Positions 31,476 through 46,100 are shown, numbered from the stretch's first letter. The stretch is 64,000 nt of DNA from Zonotrichia leucophrys gambelii (GCF_028769735.1 NC_088172.1:67294631-67358630), one strand, 5' to 3'. Numbers and translations: made by a program. The notes: a model not told the origin generated them from the letters alone.

Positions 31476-34400
31476 GGACACATAAAGGAGGAGAGAGGAG
31501 GTGCCAGGCCTAGGGCTGGAGCCTGTCCCTGGGCAGGCAGCCCACTGTGGATCTCTTTCCCCCACAGAGGCAGCTCGTGTGGAGGACAGCCCACAGCTGC
31601 TGCCCAGCACAGGCCCCAGTGGATTCTCAGGTTCTTGCAGACCTTGGACTGCAGAAGTGATTCCATGTCCATGTGGACAAAAATAATTGAGGCTACTTAT
31701 TAGAGGAATGACCTATGGCCCTGAACTGAGTTGCCTGCAGCTAAGGCCTCTGGACTGTGAAGTGGAAGAGCTCAGCCTTGCTAAATGCTGATATCAGATG
31801 GATCTTAGCTGGCTTTTTCTGGTGTGGGATTTCTTCTCCCCTTCCATACTTTCAAATTAAAGGAACCAAAACTTTTCACTGAGTGCGATTTTTAAGTCAC
31901 TTTAAAGCAGATGGGGCATTTCAATATCAATGCCTACACACTTGAAAATGAACTTCATGTGATGCATCTGGAGAAACTTTTCTCACCTGTGGGCTCAGGG
32001 CAGCAGTGCTGTGCTGTGCTCCTTCTTCAGCTGCTGCCTGGTGCAGTTCTGAGGCTGCTGGTGGAGGCAAGGGGGAGGCACTGATGTGGTGACATTTCCA
32101 GATGCTGAGGAAGGCTGGTGTGAGATGGCTCACCTCAAACAGCCCCTATCTGTGTGGATGTGGCTGTGCTCCTCCTTGTACCAGCTCCATCAGGACTCCT
32201 CACCACTCCTGACTGCTGCACACCAGACAAACACTGGGGCTACAGACTGCTGTGAGGTTGGGAGAGACCCAAATGCCCAGGAACAAAGCTGTCACCAAAT
32301 GCTCAGAACTCTTAGGAAACTTCTACTGTTTGCCATCTCAGTGGGTTCATGCTTTTTATTGTGGTTTTCTTCTGGGTCACAAATAATTGCTGGGTATAAA
32401 AAATCTTTGTAAAACACTCATCCCAGTTATGCAGAAATGTCTTGCTTTGTTTCCAAAAGCCATGTCAATACTAATCTCCAAGCAGGAATAAAATGTGAGA
32501 TTTGGTATTCCCATGCTTCTCTCCAGACTGACTCTCCCCCCTAGATATCAATTTGGTTTTTGACTTGAGATAGTACACATTAAGGCACTGCATCACTCAT
32601 GCAAATATAAATAAAATAAAAAGTAATAGAAATCAAAAGTAAAAAAAATTACACCCCCCAAAGACAGGTTTAAAGAAGACGGAAGCAGAAACATGCATTT
32701 TTTTTAAGCCACGCAGAGACTTGTTCCAGAGGTTTGTATCTGAAAATAATTTCTTCTTTAGAGGTTCTGGCTTTAGCTGCTCCTGGATGTCCGTGCCTTT
32801 GGTAAAGAAAATGAGGGAGTCAGTCTGAGTGGTGTGTGGTGCAGTTCCAGTATTTCTCATAATGTCTAATAGCACCTTACAGACACAGTTATTTTTGGCA
32901 ATGTCAAAAATCCTTTGAGAAAATAACAATCCAAACCCAGGTTCTCCCACTGTACAAACCACTGTGATGTCTGGGATCTGGAGGACACTGTGGGGTTTAC
33001 AGCTGAAGATTGTATGGCTGGCTACAGCAGTTGCTTTTGTAAACAGAGAAGACACAGGGCTTCTCAGGAATCTCCTCCAGGAGCTACCAGTGCTCTACCA
33101 TTCGCAGAATTTTTCCTTCTGTCATTTGAGTTCACCTGCACTCCCTGCTCTCCTAAGTGGACACTGCTAGTTTTATTCCTGGCTTTGTTAGCTGAAGTGC
33201 TGGCTTGTGTTTATCATTTCCCAATTCTTTCTACAGTGTCAACAACAGCGGCAGGGGAGGTGCTGAAGCCCTTTCCCGGGGTGAATATTGGCTGATCAGT
33301 ATGGGGCAAACAGCAGTCTGGGGCTGCCATATATTGTTTATCTCCTGTATGATCACACAGCTCACTGCAATTCAAATTTCAAGCCAATCAAGGCTTCCCT
33401 CCTCCCCCACCCACTATTTTTTTAAGGAATGGCACCATTACCATAATATCCTTCTGGTGCTGCACTCCTGACATGTCTCTGAGCCTTGTCTCCTGAGGCA
33501 GCACCTGAGATGGTGCCACAGGAATGTGACCAGAGGACTCCTAGGGATGAGAGTCTGTTACCCTCTGGGCAAGCAGCTTGAAGCTTTTTCTTGCTTTTCC
33601 CCCTCCGTTCCCCATCTTGCAGCAGCACAAAAGTAGATTACTGTTTCTTGATGCTACTAAACTAATTAATTGCTTCAGTAACTCTGTCAATGCCAATAAT
33701 TCCTATGTGATATGCAATTACCAGACTTGTACAACAGAGTTGGAAGGCATTTCCTAAATTAATTCCTTAATTGTAGGAAATCCCTTCACCAAGACCTTTT
33801 GGGAAAGTAGCGGGGTTTATCTTAAAAACAGTGGTTGAGATTCTGGGGAGGTTTTCTGTGTCTGCCTGTGTACCTGTGGCAAGTAGTGTTGCTTTTTTTT
33901 GGCAGACTTTTGCAGCCCCCTTGCTTCTCATTGCTTAGCAGCTATCTTTTAATTGCCAGCTGAAATTTATCTGTAATAGTCTTATGACTATCTGATCTTG
34001 AGCCAAAACCCATTCCCAGCTTTAATGATTCTTCTCCCTTGGTAGTCTTTAAGCTGATATGCATTGTTAGAGAGTAATTTCTCAGCCTCTCTTTTGGAAG
34101 GTTATAAAAATCCTCTCCTCCCCTGGTAGCTTTCCCTCTCCTGCTGGCCCTCTATCTGTGTCTGGCTTGAAGAAAGGAAGAGATGGAATGTCTGTGGTAA
34201 AAAGCATGGGCTTGCAGAAGGGCCTGGGCAATTCCATACTGGTTCCCTATTTCTACTGGAATTAGCCATTTTGATAACTTTGAAAAACACATTTTCATTA
34301 CCTAGAGTTACATCAGTGATCATGGTGATCCACAACCTTCTTTAGCTATTTGTTGCTGATGAACTCCAATCTTCTGTCAGAAAGTATTATTAGTGTCTTG

Positions 34401-35049
34401 ACTGACTTTGCCCTTGTCCCAGTCAGTTTATACCACTTCCATTGCTCCCCAGTTTTCTGGTTTGTCCCGTGACACATCTCCCTTTTGCTCTCCATTAATG
34501 ACATCTCTTAACCTGACATGTCCAGGAGATTTTGTCAATGCTTTCCTTTGACATTAATGAAAGTGCTAAAGGTCCCATTGGCTTTTCTGCCTTTTCCTCC
34601 TCATAATATCCCCTCTTCCTCAGTGAGAACAGAAGCAAGATAATGAATGCTTGTGGAAAAACCCCTGTATAAGCCTTAATTTTCATCATGCTCTAATGGT
34701 ACAGTGACCCCACTCCTCTCTCTCCTCTATTTGTGCACATGGACTGTGAGCATTCTGGTCCTCACTCTTGGCAGTGCCTGGGGTCTGGTTTGCAGCACTT
34801 GGGTTCTCAATATTCTTCAGTGACATCTCCTTGCAGTGTCATCCAAGGCCCACATTATGTTGATCAATATAAGAAAAGCTACACAGGGAACCTGGAAAAA
34901 ACCCGTTTGCTGAATGGGAAAAACCCCAGAGAAGCTGACAGGACATGTGGAAAGGAAATCAGAACATTCAGCAGCTCATGAACAATATCTGCCTGTTTGT
35001 TCCTCTTGGTGATCCCAGATCAGTACTAGCTAGCAGGGCTGGTGCAGGC
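31476..35049. other. Intergenic DNA between two LTRs
   Basis: No gene recognised. Frames of up to 140 codons on either strand show no family features. Confidence 0.6.
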
Positions 35050-35405
35050 TGGAGAGCTCGCGGTTATTGATGCAGGGCACCATCAGTGTGGGAGTAACGT
35101 GCTCTGAGTCCATGATTCAGAAGGCTGAATAATGCTTTATTAAGCTATACTATATCATACTACTAAAGAAAAACCCATGACCCCTACCAGAGAGTCATGA
35201 CACAGCTTTGAGCTAATTGGCCAATCAATCCAGACAACGCTCACCAGTGTCCAATTAACAAATCACTCTCGGTAAACAATCTCCATAACACATTCCACAT
35301 GTGCCAAACAGGAGCAGCAAATAGAGATAAGAACTGTTTTCTCTTCTCTCTCTGAGCTTTCTCACTGCCTTCCCCAGGAAAAATCCTGGGAGAGAGAGAG
35401 TGATG
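35050..35405 (-). mobile_element. Endogenous retroviral LTR, probably solo
   Basis: On the - strand the order is CAGGATTTTTCCTGGGGAAG, GGCACATGTGGAATGTGTTA, GGAGATTGTTTACCGAGAGT, an ATTGGCC (CCAAT-type) box, a TAGTATAG-rich segment, then the polyadenylation signal AATAAA near 35137-35142. I recognise this as a common passerine LTR type (ERVL-like by memory). No retroviral coding frame was identified beside it. The ends are approximate to about 20 bp. Confidence 0.7.
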
Positions 35406-36200
35406 TCTCTCTCTGTTCAAAGGGTCTGTGAGTACCCCAGTGGTGCATTACAAATGGCCTTGTGGCCCTGCAGAAATTGCCCCGGCCCACAGAGCTGGCA
35501 CACAGGTGGCACAGACACACCTCACTCTGTGGGCTCTCAGGGGGAGCAGGCAGGTGGTGCCGGTTTGGGTGGGCACAGGTGGGGTTTGGGAGGAGGCAGA
35601 CCCAGCTGACTGTGTGAGAGGCTGATCCACCCGTGGGGAAGAGAGGGAATGGCAGATATACTTGGGATGTGCAGGACAGCAGTGAGCCTGTATTTTTTTC
35701 CTGGAAACAGCCAGCCTGGAGCTTGCAGGTAAGGTGTGGGATGTCTCCTGGGTTGTGGTTCTGCTGAGGGCCTGATGGCACTTGGAGAAATGAGCTGCTG
35801 TGGGTTGGTGAGGTCTTCTTTAGTGTGTCCTGCTGGGGCAGAGCAGCTGCTTGGCCGCAGTGCTGTGGTGGGATGGCCCAGAGAGATGGAAGTGCTGTCC
35901 TGGGAGCTGCCCTGTGGTGCAGCCTCCACAGCAGCATCTTTGCCCCTTGTGGTCTTGATGCTCACTAATGTGCTTACCTGATGGTTGTTTCTGTCAAGAG
36001 GGCTGCCCTTAGCTTCTGGCAAGGCCCCTCTTCCTTCTGGGGTGGAAAAATGCTTAATATTCTGCCTTTCCTGGGCCCTGGGAGGCAGTGGTGATGCTGG
36101 CTGCTGCTTGACCTGCCAGTGCTGAGGGGGAAAGGGCATCCCCAATGAAGGGATCCTGCTGGCTGGAACCTGGAGACTCTGCCAGCCTTCAAAAATACCA
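35406..36200. other. GC-richer stretch beside the LTR, with overlapping open frames
   Basis: Two overlapping - strand frames of 191 and 202 codons (35362-35937 and 35537-36145) cross this region. Both are Pro/Ser-rich and match nothing I recognise, and the first runs into the LTR. They are more likely chance frames than genes. Confidence 0.4.
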
Positions 36201-37380
36201 GCTTGTCTCAGTGTCAGAAACCCCTGCTGCCTCCTAGAAAAGGAGGTTCAGCTAAGAGAAGCTGAAATTGGCTGGTGACTGGTCTTGGGTTTATCCTAAC
36301 TTTATGAATTTCATGTTATTTTAAATTCAAGGTGGCTTCTGCTAATCACCCTGCACAGTCATTGGCACTGTTTTGCAAAAGGTTTTGGCTTATTGAGTGG
36401 GGTTCTGGGCGCTGCACTTAATGTGTGAAACTTAATTCTGATCTATCCTTCACTTAACACAACACTTGTGGTGGTAATTGTGAAACTTTGATAATTCTGA
36501 GAACTTCCCACATGGAAGCTCTCATTTCAATGCACTAGAAGTGGTGTCCCATGCAGTGTCCTGTGCCTGAATTGCTGTCCAAAGGGGTATGGTGTGTGTG
36601 AGAGGTGTTTGTAATAATTGTAATCCAGATAGTTGTGTGTTCTGGTTGTTTTACTGGATGGCTCATGTAAGTTTCCATCATCTGTTCTTTGCCCAGCTGT
36701 AGGTTGACTATGGTGGGTGGGAGGGGAAAGAGAAATTTCCACTCGCCCCAGCAGCAGTTTTATGCAGTTCCCATGGTTAATTTACATCTCTGCAAAATGA
36801 AATGCAGTCTTGCTATTGGTGCCAGGGGAAACTTTTGCATTCTTCCTGTTCTCTTGGTTTGTACAAATGCAAATTCTCAAAAACACCCCAAAAAGTAGCT
36901 GCAGGCTGGATGTAGGCTTTTCTTATGCCCTTGGCAGCCAGGGAATCTGTCCCTTTTGGTGGTGCTGCAGCTGCTGGCAGGAGCTGGGCATCTGTGCAGG
37001 GGGAAATCCAGGCTGAGGGTGAGACATGTAGGTGGAAGGGGAGCACTGAGTCAGGGAACTTGAGAAAATGAGTCCTGTCTTGCACTTATGGAAATTTTCT
37101 TCTCTCTCTGACTGGATTATTTGTAGTGACTGTAGTGATCTGTTGTACAGAAAGATCATAGAGGATTGCCATGCTGGCACTGGGGTTTTCATGTAGATGG
37201 TAAAATGAAATTATTGAGAGTAAATGTGATTACTCTAAACTGGAGTTACTTCTTTAGCACTCTGAAAATAACAAGCAACTGTATGCTAAAACTTGAATGT
37301 AAGGTTAGTGATACCTTCCATTCCAGTTTGAATAAAAAGAGATGAACTTTGGCAACTGGACATGAGCAGTTTCTCCTCTA
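36201..37380. other. Intergenic DNA
   Basis: No gene or repeat recognised. Confidence 0.6.
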
Positions 37381-37442
37381 CATAGGTTTTTTTTGGTTGG
37401 TTTTGGGGTTTTTTTTGGTGCGCTTTTTTTTTTTTTTTTTTT
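37381..37442. repeat. G/T-rich low-complexity tract
   Basis: T and G runs ending in about 18 T at 37425-37442, similar to the tracts at 14991-15092 and 17396-17565. Confidence 0.85.
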
Positions 37443-40400
37443 ACTTACAAGCACATTTTTCTATGTAGGTGAGGAATGGTACTCATCTTGAAAGCACTTG
37501 CTTCTGCAAACCACAGAACTGTTGTTGGGGCATGCCAGGGAATTCTGCAAATAAGCTGACTGCTGAAAAATGGTAGCAATTAAACAGCCCTTGAAAAATT
37601 GCCTGTCAGAAGGCTGAATTTGTGCTTTTAAACTGACCAGGGAGAGCAAACAAAACTAACTTTTAATTTTGACTTGCCTTGGTTACTGAATAAATGACAA
37701 CATTCCCTCAGCCTGCTAATTTGTCAGTTTAAAAAATAAATTTACTTGTTGAATTTCTGCTGTTAGGTAATTAAATAAGGCAAACTTCATCTGCACAAGC
37801 TGGGTTTGAGCAGGTAGCTTCAGCCCACAACTTGGTTTTCTCTTTTTCCTAATATAAATTTGCAGTAGTGAAGCTGGGCTGATGGCATTCACAAAGTCCA
37901 TGTTCAAAGGTTGCCAGTATGGTCTGTTTTGCCTTGACAGACTTGGTATCAAATGGATCTTACTTACCCTCAGTTTTATTCTGTGTCATGTGATTGGGGT
38001 GGTCCCAATCAAATTAAGGATGGAAATTTATCAGTGAACTGTCCATTTTCATCCTGAAACTTGAATCTCTTACTTGCATGCAGTGTTTTTTCCCATACTA
38101 TATTTTTTTGTTTGTTTGTCTTTTAAGAAAAAATCAAAGGCTCTGATAGACACATTTGTCTCTGCTTTAGCTTTTGTCCTGTGCCTCTGGAATGGGTTCT
38201 GGTGTGCTGCTCCCAGTGAGATGGTCCCTATAACCATAGATGTGTGTGTGCTGCCAGGCTTGCTCTGTTGGCTTTGCTTGCAGCCTCATCCATGCTGCTT
38301 GCTTGTGGATTGCTACAGGGAAGTGCTCTGGACAAAAAATTCTCCAAAAAAATCAGGATTTGGAAAATGGGTCTTGTGCAGAGACTTCTTCTGTAGGCTC
38401 TAGCACCTTGAAATGTTTGGAAACAATTTGCTTTCTCATCAATCTCATGATGAACTTCTGCAGGGTGCCACTGTTGGCACTCAGTAAGTATTTAGAGTTA
38501 GAAAAATTAAAATTAAGACAGCTCTGTGCTTAGGCCCCAGAAAGGAGCCCTGCAGGAAGCCCATCCTTGCACTGCCACCCCAAGTGGGTGGTCAGGATGG
38601 AGCCCCACACTGTCCCTCCTTGGCCCTGTGCTCTGGATGTGGCACATGTGCTCCCTAAGGCACAGGAGCCACAGGTCTGCTGCCTGCCCAGGGGGTGTCA
38701 GGGTCCTGAAGTGACACCAAAATGCCACTCTTATTTCTAGAACAACATCAAGCAGGTCCTGCCTATGAAGAGCTGATAGTTTCTGTTCTCAGACCTCGGT
38801 TCCAGCACATCAGGGCTACTTCAATATGGAAAAAAATAAAAAAAATAAATACTTTGGTATATTTTGGATGGTATAAAACACTCTTGACTGGTAAATAACC
38901 TGCTGAAGCATCAGGCCCACCTTTTGGGCTACTGTGAGCTTGAACATCTCCTTTTAGCCTCCCTAATCAAAATCTTTTTATCAGACTAAATACTAAAAAC
39001 AAGGAAAATAGCAATCCAACAAAGCTCCAGTTGTTTTGAGCCCATTTTTTATTTGCCTGCTCAGATTCCTTTCAGAATTTCAATGCAAGTAAGTACTTTA
39101 TTATTGTAAAATGTTTCTTTCCCTCTCCCTTAGCCCCGTTCTGCCCTCCCCTATCCCATAGGATGCTTTCTAGGCTCCCTGGGAGGGAGGAAGGGAGGAA
39201 CACTGTATCAGGCTCTTAGCTGGAGCTATAGGGGAGGAAAATGCTTCACTGCTGGTCTGTTATCTCCCTCTTGTGGACAGACTTCCCTCTCCCTACCAGC
39301 AGGTGAGATTGCAGCGGGATGTGTGGTTTGGCACAGCTCCCAGCTGTAAATTAATTGCTAGGCAAGCATGTTATATACTAATTACTAAAGCACACTGGGT
39401 TTCCCTTCTCTGAGGGTGTAACTTTGTAGTGGGAACCTCAATCGGGCCCTGTGAATGAATGCTGCTGCAAAAGAAACCATTTTACATTACATTTACGTTT
39501 AACAAAACAGAACTGAGAATTCTAGAGCTGCTTTAACCTTTTGGCTGTCACTGGCTCCTTTTCTCTATTTCTAATAAATTGCACTTTAACAACTGAAATA
39601 CTATTAATTTGTAGACTGCAGTGTAAGTTTTGGGTAACTTAACAAGGAGAACAAAATTTGGTTTAAAATTGCATATTTGGAAGCTGCAAGAACAGTTGTT
39701 TCAGATTTGCCTGTGTTTCAGTCACTTTTTTTGGTGCTGTCTTAAATATTATCAAATCCAATAAATCCATCCCTTACCTGTACACCTACACCTGAGGCAG
39801 CACTGCCAGGATCACCTTTCTGAAAATCTCCTTTCTACCTTTGCTTTAATGGCATCTCTGGTTGATGTTTTTGACCATTTTAAATCTCTTTTGATTGGAG
39901 TTTTGAAGAGAAGAGCTGAGCCAAAGACAGATGATGGCATTTTGCTGGCTACCCAGTATGGATTCATAAATGCCACCAAGTATGGGCAACTCTTGCCATG
40001 GTTAACTGTTGAGATTTGTTCTCAGATGTCTGAATAAGTCCCTTAATGAACACGAACTTTTCCACTTCAGGTAATTTACTTTAAATCATGTGCACTTAAA
40101 ATGTGTCCTTTCTTTTTTGTATCTGTTGGTCAGCCTAGAATGCAAAAAGCCATGGGAGAGGAGACTGGGAACCAGTCCATTGACCAGCAAGCAAGGGCTC
40201 TCCTTCTGGAGCTCTTCAGTGCTACCAAGAGGCTTTTCCAGTTTGGAAACAGGCGTCCTAGAAATTTTATATAAGAAAAATCATAATTAAAAATAAAAAG
40301 AATAAGCTTACAGGCATGAGGAGGGCAGTGTGAGAGATGAGAAGAGAGCAGCCTTCAGTGAACTCGGGTCTTTGCACTACTCTGGTTGGTTTTTTGGCTT

Positions 40401-43134
40401 AGAGCTAAGAATTCCTTTCTTGCAAACAGCAAATACGCTCTCCTGGAGGGACATTACAGTGAGACATGGAGCTGGGAGGCAGAGATGAATCATTGCAGTT
40501 ACAATGTCCATGGTACATGGTCCGGTTTTCTATCTTGTCTATTTCTGAGAGTGTATGAGGCTTCTTGTTGGCCCTGGTAATGATGTTTGTGAGTGATACA
40601 GGAGTAAGGGGACTTATGCTCTGCTGTTAGCAAGTACTCCATACAGCATTTGACCCTTAAAGGCCCTTGAATGAATGTGTTCTTTGTTCACTGCACGTTT
40701 ATGTATGTTTCATCTGTTTTGGTAGAGGGAAATAAACCAGTTGACACTCAGTGCCAACACTGTATAAAAGTGTATTCTGAAGTTAAACTCACTGTTTTAT
40801 AATGCACAGATAGCTAACCAGCTAAGTAAGATCAAACACACTCATTAAAATACTTTGCTAATAACTTAGAGCTTTGTATTGGATCAGTACATGGCTAGTT
40901 TAAAAGCTGCTTCTCTTGGAATTGGCTCAGGTTTTCCAAAGGAGCACCTTGACAGAGGAGTAAATCTTCTGGGGAGTCTGGAATCTGGTTATCTAATCTA
41001 CTGTTGTCTTTTTTGTTGCTTTTATTTACTATTTGGAGAAGGGATAGCTGCTTTACTGTAAAAAACCTGCCATAGGTAGGAATTTGTGACCTAGGATAAA
41101 GGAGAGATGATTTGAACTAAAGGGAACTAGCAGCATTTGGTGGTGGGGCAATGAATGCACATGCAAAACCTGTGTCAATATTGTTCCTTCTTTTTTGTGA
41201 TGTTTCCCCTGAAGCCAAAGCAGTGCTGTCACAGCCAGCAGTGCTTTCTGAGTCATGCTTCCACTGCAGGGGGAACTGCTGTCATTCACAGGATGTTTCT
41301 CCAGCTTTCTGGGCATTAGTTGTTGCCAGCTCTCAAAGCTTTTTGGGAACAAACCCTCAACCCTTAGCACTGGTTTTTGGATGGGAAGAGGTTGGAGCAT
41401 GGATTGGTGCTGTGTGAGACCTGCAGTGAGGCCTTGGCAGCGCACTGTCACATTGACCTTCTGGCAGGAGAAAAGCACATGGAGGATAGACTCCTGACAC
41501 CTTCTAGGGAGCCAGGTTGCCAAGACACACTGACATCTGCCTGCTGAGGGCTGTTCAGGGCTCCCCTGGGCTGGGTGGATGGGCTGTAGTGCTGGGGCAC
41601 TGGATCAGCCTCACGCACTGAGCCCCAGGTGCCCCTGGGCTGTGTGGTCTGAGGTGGGGCAGCTGAAGTTCAGCACCACCACGCTGCCAAAGCAAAGACA
41701 TGATGATGCTTCAGGGTGTGGGATGTGCTCCCTGCTGATGCAGCCTGGTCAGCCTGGCTGATCTTGCTCTGGGGGCGTGTGTGGGTGGCAGCCTGCCTGA
41801 GGAACTGATGTTTCCAGCCTTTGCAGGCAGCCAGGCAAAATCAAGTCTGCCACAGACTACTCTGTATGTTGTTCTCACTCTGCTGCACAAGCTGTTAAGG
41901 GTATGTGGTTTTTTAATCAACAAAGAAACTTCCTCTTCTCCCTGTAATGATTACTGTGGCTTTTTCTTTTCCCTGCTTTGTCCCCCATGTCCTTCTAATG
42001 CTCCCTCTCAGTACAGGTTCCCTGCACTACTGAGGGGGAGCTCTTAAACTCTGTTCTGGAGGAGAGTTTTTCATGGAAATGGACAACTAAACCCTTTTTC
42101 CTGGAAAACCAGGCTGGGCTTTTGAAACAAAACCAATTCATTCAGCAATCCTTTTGTTATAATTCCCTGGCCAGGCCCTGCCTTCAGAGCTGGGGGAAGA
42201 GTGGCACAGGCCAGAGCAAGGCACATCAAGGTAAAATGTTTCTGAAGTGAGACTTGTTTGTGTTCGTGTATTGTTCTTGTCTTGCATGTTTTCTTTCAGG
42301 GACAGGAAGATATTTTTGTGAATAATAGCTGCTTCTTCTGCAGCTTTGACTCATAATGTTTGAGTTTCCTCCCCTGAGTTTCCTCGAGGAGCTGTTTCAG
42401 CCACAGATGCTTTGCATATGCGGGAAAAGCATGTGTTAGGAACGGAGCACCTTAGCTTTCAAAAACTTTATTGCTTTCTGTTGTCAGTGCAGCTCATGAA
42501 TTTATTGTTTCTCATATGACAGAGAGGGTATAAAACTTGGAAAAAGATGAGTTTTCAAAATCAGTAAATCAGTTATTGTGAGAAACATATATTTTTAGCA
42601 GCAAGATCAAAGAACAAAAAACATCCCTCGAACACACTGCTCCCTTCTCTTCTCCATCAAGCCCTGAGGTTCTGGCCATCCAGCACAGCCTTTCCCAAAT
42701 GTTCATTCTTGCTTGCTAAGGAAATAGCACTGGTGGGACTTTAATGGCTGCCTGTCAATATTATCCCAAAAGCCTTTGAACCTATTGCTCAGTTTGTTGC
42801 ATATGAGCAGAAGTCAGAGACATCCAAAGGTGTGGGAGAGACTGAGCCTTGAGGAACTTTCTCACTGGAAAAGAGATCTGGAGCCAGGTGTCCATGGCCA
42901 GAGGCTGATGCACCTGGTGTGATGGGAGGGTGTAAGGGCATGGGGGCCTGTCTGAAACTGGGCTGTCTTTGTTCTGCTGGGCACGGGACAAGGGAACTGT
43001 GCTGCGTGAAAGGAAGTCAAGGATGTGACAAGCACAGAGAATGTGTAGTTTGAAATGTTGGCAAAAGGGCACAGACTTCACCAAAATCCAAGTAAACAGA
43101 AAAATCAAAGATCAGAGAGCTAAAACTTTGATTT
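37443..43134. other. Intergenic DNA
   Basis: No gene, RNA gene or mobile element recognised. Several frames of 60-156 codons (for example 41053-41523 on the - strand) lack conserved motifs. Confidence 0.6.
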
Positions 43135-43172
43135 GGTTGTTGTTTTGTTTTTTGTTTGTTTTTTGGTTTTTT
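43135..43172. repeat. G/T-rich low-complexity tract
   Basis: GTTGTTGTTTTGTTTTTTG-type sequence, only T and G on the + strand. Confidence 0.85.
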
Positions 43173-46100
43173 TAGCAAGAGTGTCACTTAGGCAAGGTTA
43201 CCTCCTCCTTTCTTCTTCACAAAGATTTCAGCTTGATATTTAATCTTTCCCATTAAAATTGTAGTTGTTTTATACAGCTTGAAGAAAATGCTGATCACCC
43301 ACTTGCCCATGAGTTTCAGGGGCTACTGCAGCTCCTGAGAATATTTATCTCATCACTTTATGTTGGGACTGTTTAAAATTCAGAGTTGTCCCATATGAGG
43401 ACAATGTAAGCTACTCTGAGTCCTTCCATAATATTAATAATAATCAGCAGACATTAGGAAAGGGTCTCAGGGAGGGAAATTTCTTCTGAATAAATCTCTT
43501 CAGTTTAAGCACTCATGAAATATTCCCAGCTTCCCTCTGCCCTCCTTCCTGCATCACGCTGAAGGTTCTGCTTGTGACCTTCCCCAGGCCCTTCAGTGCC
43601 TTGTTAAGGGCATGGGGATGGGTGTATAATACTTTTTCATTGTTTATCTAGTACTTTCTTCTCTATGAGCATTTGCAAGTTGTACAACAATTTAACTGAA
43701 AAGTTACTGATTACTCTTTTAGACTTCAGGTAAATAGTTGTTCAAGAGGGCCAGACTGAGAGGATGGAAGCTGGAGTCAATAAAGGGATGGGGCAGGAAT
43801 TAACTGATGAACTAGCTTTTGTTTGCTTGTGTGGGGAATGAAAATTTGTCAGAATGGAGGTATGGCTGAATGGCAGGTGATGCCCTGGCAGTGGGATGTA
43901 GAATCACTGCTCTGCAACTGATTCTTCTGGATTTGGTAAGAAGTCATAAAGTAATTAAACAACTCCCAGCTACACTGAGAAGTTCAACATACAATTCAAA
44001 GCGTATGTATACAACTCAAAGTATGTCACAAGGTATTACTGTCTTCTGTATGAGATTGTCTCTGATTTTGCTGTAAGCAACCTGGGATGTTGCAGAGACT
44101 GCAGTAAAAGAATTGGAAATATATAGAATAGCAACTGCAGTTTAATTGCTTTTGATGGAACCAGCTTCAAAGGACCTACATTGTGGTAATAGATCCCAAG
44201 ATGTGCAAGTGTCATGCTCTGAGAGCCAGAATGTGGAAAATAAAATCTGGTTTCTTGCTGTCCAACTGGTCAGATGTGAGTTTGTACTTGTTTAAGCAAT
44301 TCCTCCAGGAAGTTCAAAGCTGGAGCACAGCCAGCCTGTGCTTCCAAGGAAGATAAATTCATGAGAGTATTGAGAGAAAGAAAATGGGAATTTGGGTACA
44401 GCAATAAAGTTGCTAGGTAGGTTTTTTAGAGTAAATGTTATTTAACACCCAGTATTCGGTGTTGAAACAGAACGTTTTGCAAGGCTATTGAGAGTTTTGA
44501 AAAAACCCGAGAATAAATTCATATGCAGCTCGCATTTCTGCAGTGATATGCATGGCTGTGACTTCAGCCATGATCAAGTGAGTGTGCTGCTTCACCTAAT
44601 GCAAGCTCTTTGTCAACCAACCAAATGCTGTGACAGTATCTTCAGAAATACTTTAGGCTATTCACCTGAACAACATGTCTTTTTTTTGTTTTGTTAGTTC
44701 TTTTCTCCTTAGAGATGAAGAAAAAACTAATATTTTGGTAGTAATAGCAAAAAACTGGAAGCAAGTGTTGTTTTAATCCACAGTGAGGCAGTCATGGTTT
44801 ACCAAGTGTGTCTTGTTTTAATCCATTTAACGTGTACACAGGGACAAAATGGAAATTTTGCAACATATACCATTCTTCCAGGGAGAATTGTTTTGAAACT
44901 TTTTCACAAGTATAAGTTACTTCTGTTTATTAGCATTGAGTGCAGGTTTCTGTCCATTTTATTAGGGAAGTCTGTTGACCACATGTTTTTTCTCTATTAA
45001 TTGTGGGGAAATGGTGATTGTGTACCTTGTTAGTGAATTACTACTTACAGTAGATTTTCATTTGAAAAAAAAAAGGCTGAGTGTGGGCATAAAGAAATGC
45101 TTCACTGAGGTGCTGGGCTCTGCAGAGCTCTGCTTGCTGGGGCTGTAGGGCTACAGAATGTTTTGTTTCAAAGTAGGTCTTTGAAGATATGTAAGGGAGA
45201 AAGCTCTTGGCACAATTGCTGAAGAACAGCACAAGTTCTTAGGAGAAGGATGTAAAGATCTTCAATGGAGAGACTTAGAGGGGACAGGCACAATGTTTCT
45301 GCAGGTCAAATTTGGTATTTTAGTAGTGAGTCAATATTAGCATCCTGCTTGAATGGAGCCATTAATGGGAGAAGCTGCATGTGCCTCTCAGGAGAATGGG
45401 GAGAGAAAGAACTTTTTCTTTCTTCTAAAATATCTGGCTAAGTGATAGCAAGGCATCCTGACTTGGCTACTTGCTGCAGTTTAATTTTGTCAGAAAACAG
45501 TCACTTGCTGAAAACTGACACAGCACCCTTCAGCAGTGTGCCTTGTTCACATTAGGCTTTGTCTTTATTTCCTCATGCCAGCACATTTTAAAACTTGCCT
45601 GGGTTTACTGCTGCAAAGAGACTCTTCTGTTATACAGCCCTGGCTCGAGTGTGAGTGTTTGGGCTGTGGATATCTGTCTTGCTTCACTCTCAGTTGCACT
45701 TTGGAGCTGTAGTTGGCCTTTCTCCAGTAATTCAGCTTTTTATATTTCAAAGGTGGACATTCAAATATGTACAAGCTGGAAATAATTGTTGAAATGTTTT
45801 TTTTTTAGTGAAAAAGGAATGGATGCAGCATAAGGTCATTTGCTTGCAAAAGAATTGCAGGATTCAAGTGGAAAGTTCCAAAACTACCAACCTGTACATA
45901 TTAATACGAATAGTTTTAAGTTGGTTGAGTCTCAACAATGTCAGATTGTTTCCTTGTATTAAAAATATACATGGCATGAGATAGATGTATTTTTGTGAGA
46001 CCATATGTCTGATTGCTTGCTGCTTCCAAGTTGTAGTCTGTTTGTGCTCCAGCACCTTGCTGAGAAGTGTGCAGTTGCCCTCTGTACCCATGTTGTGTTG

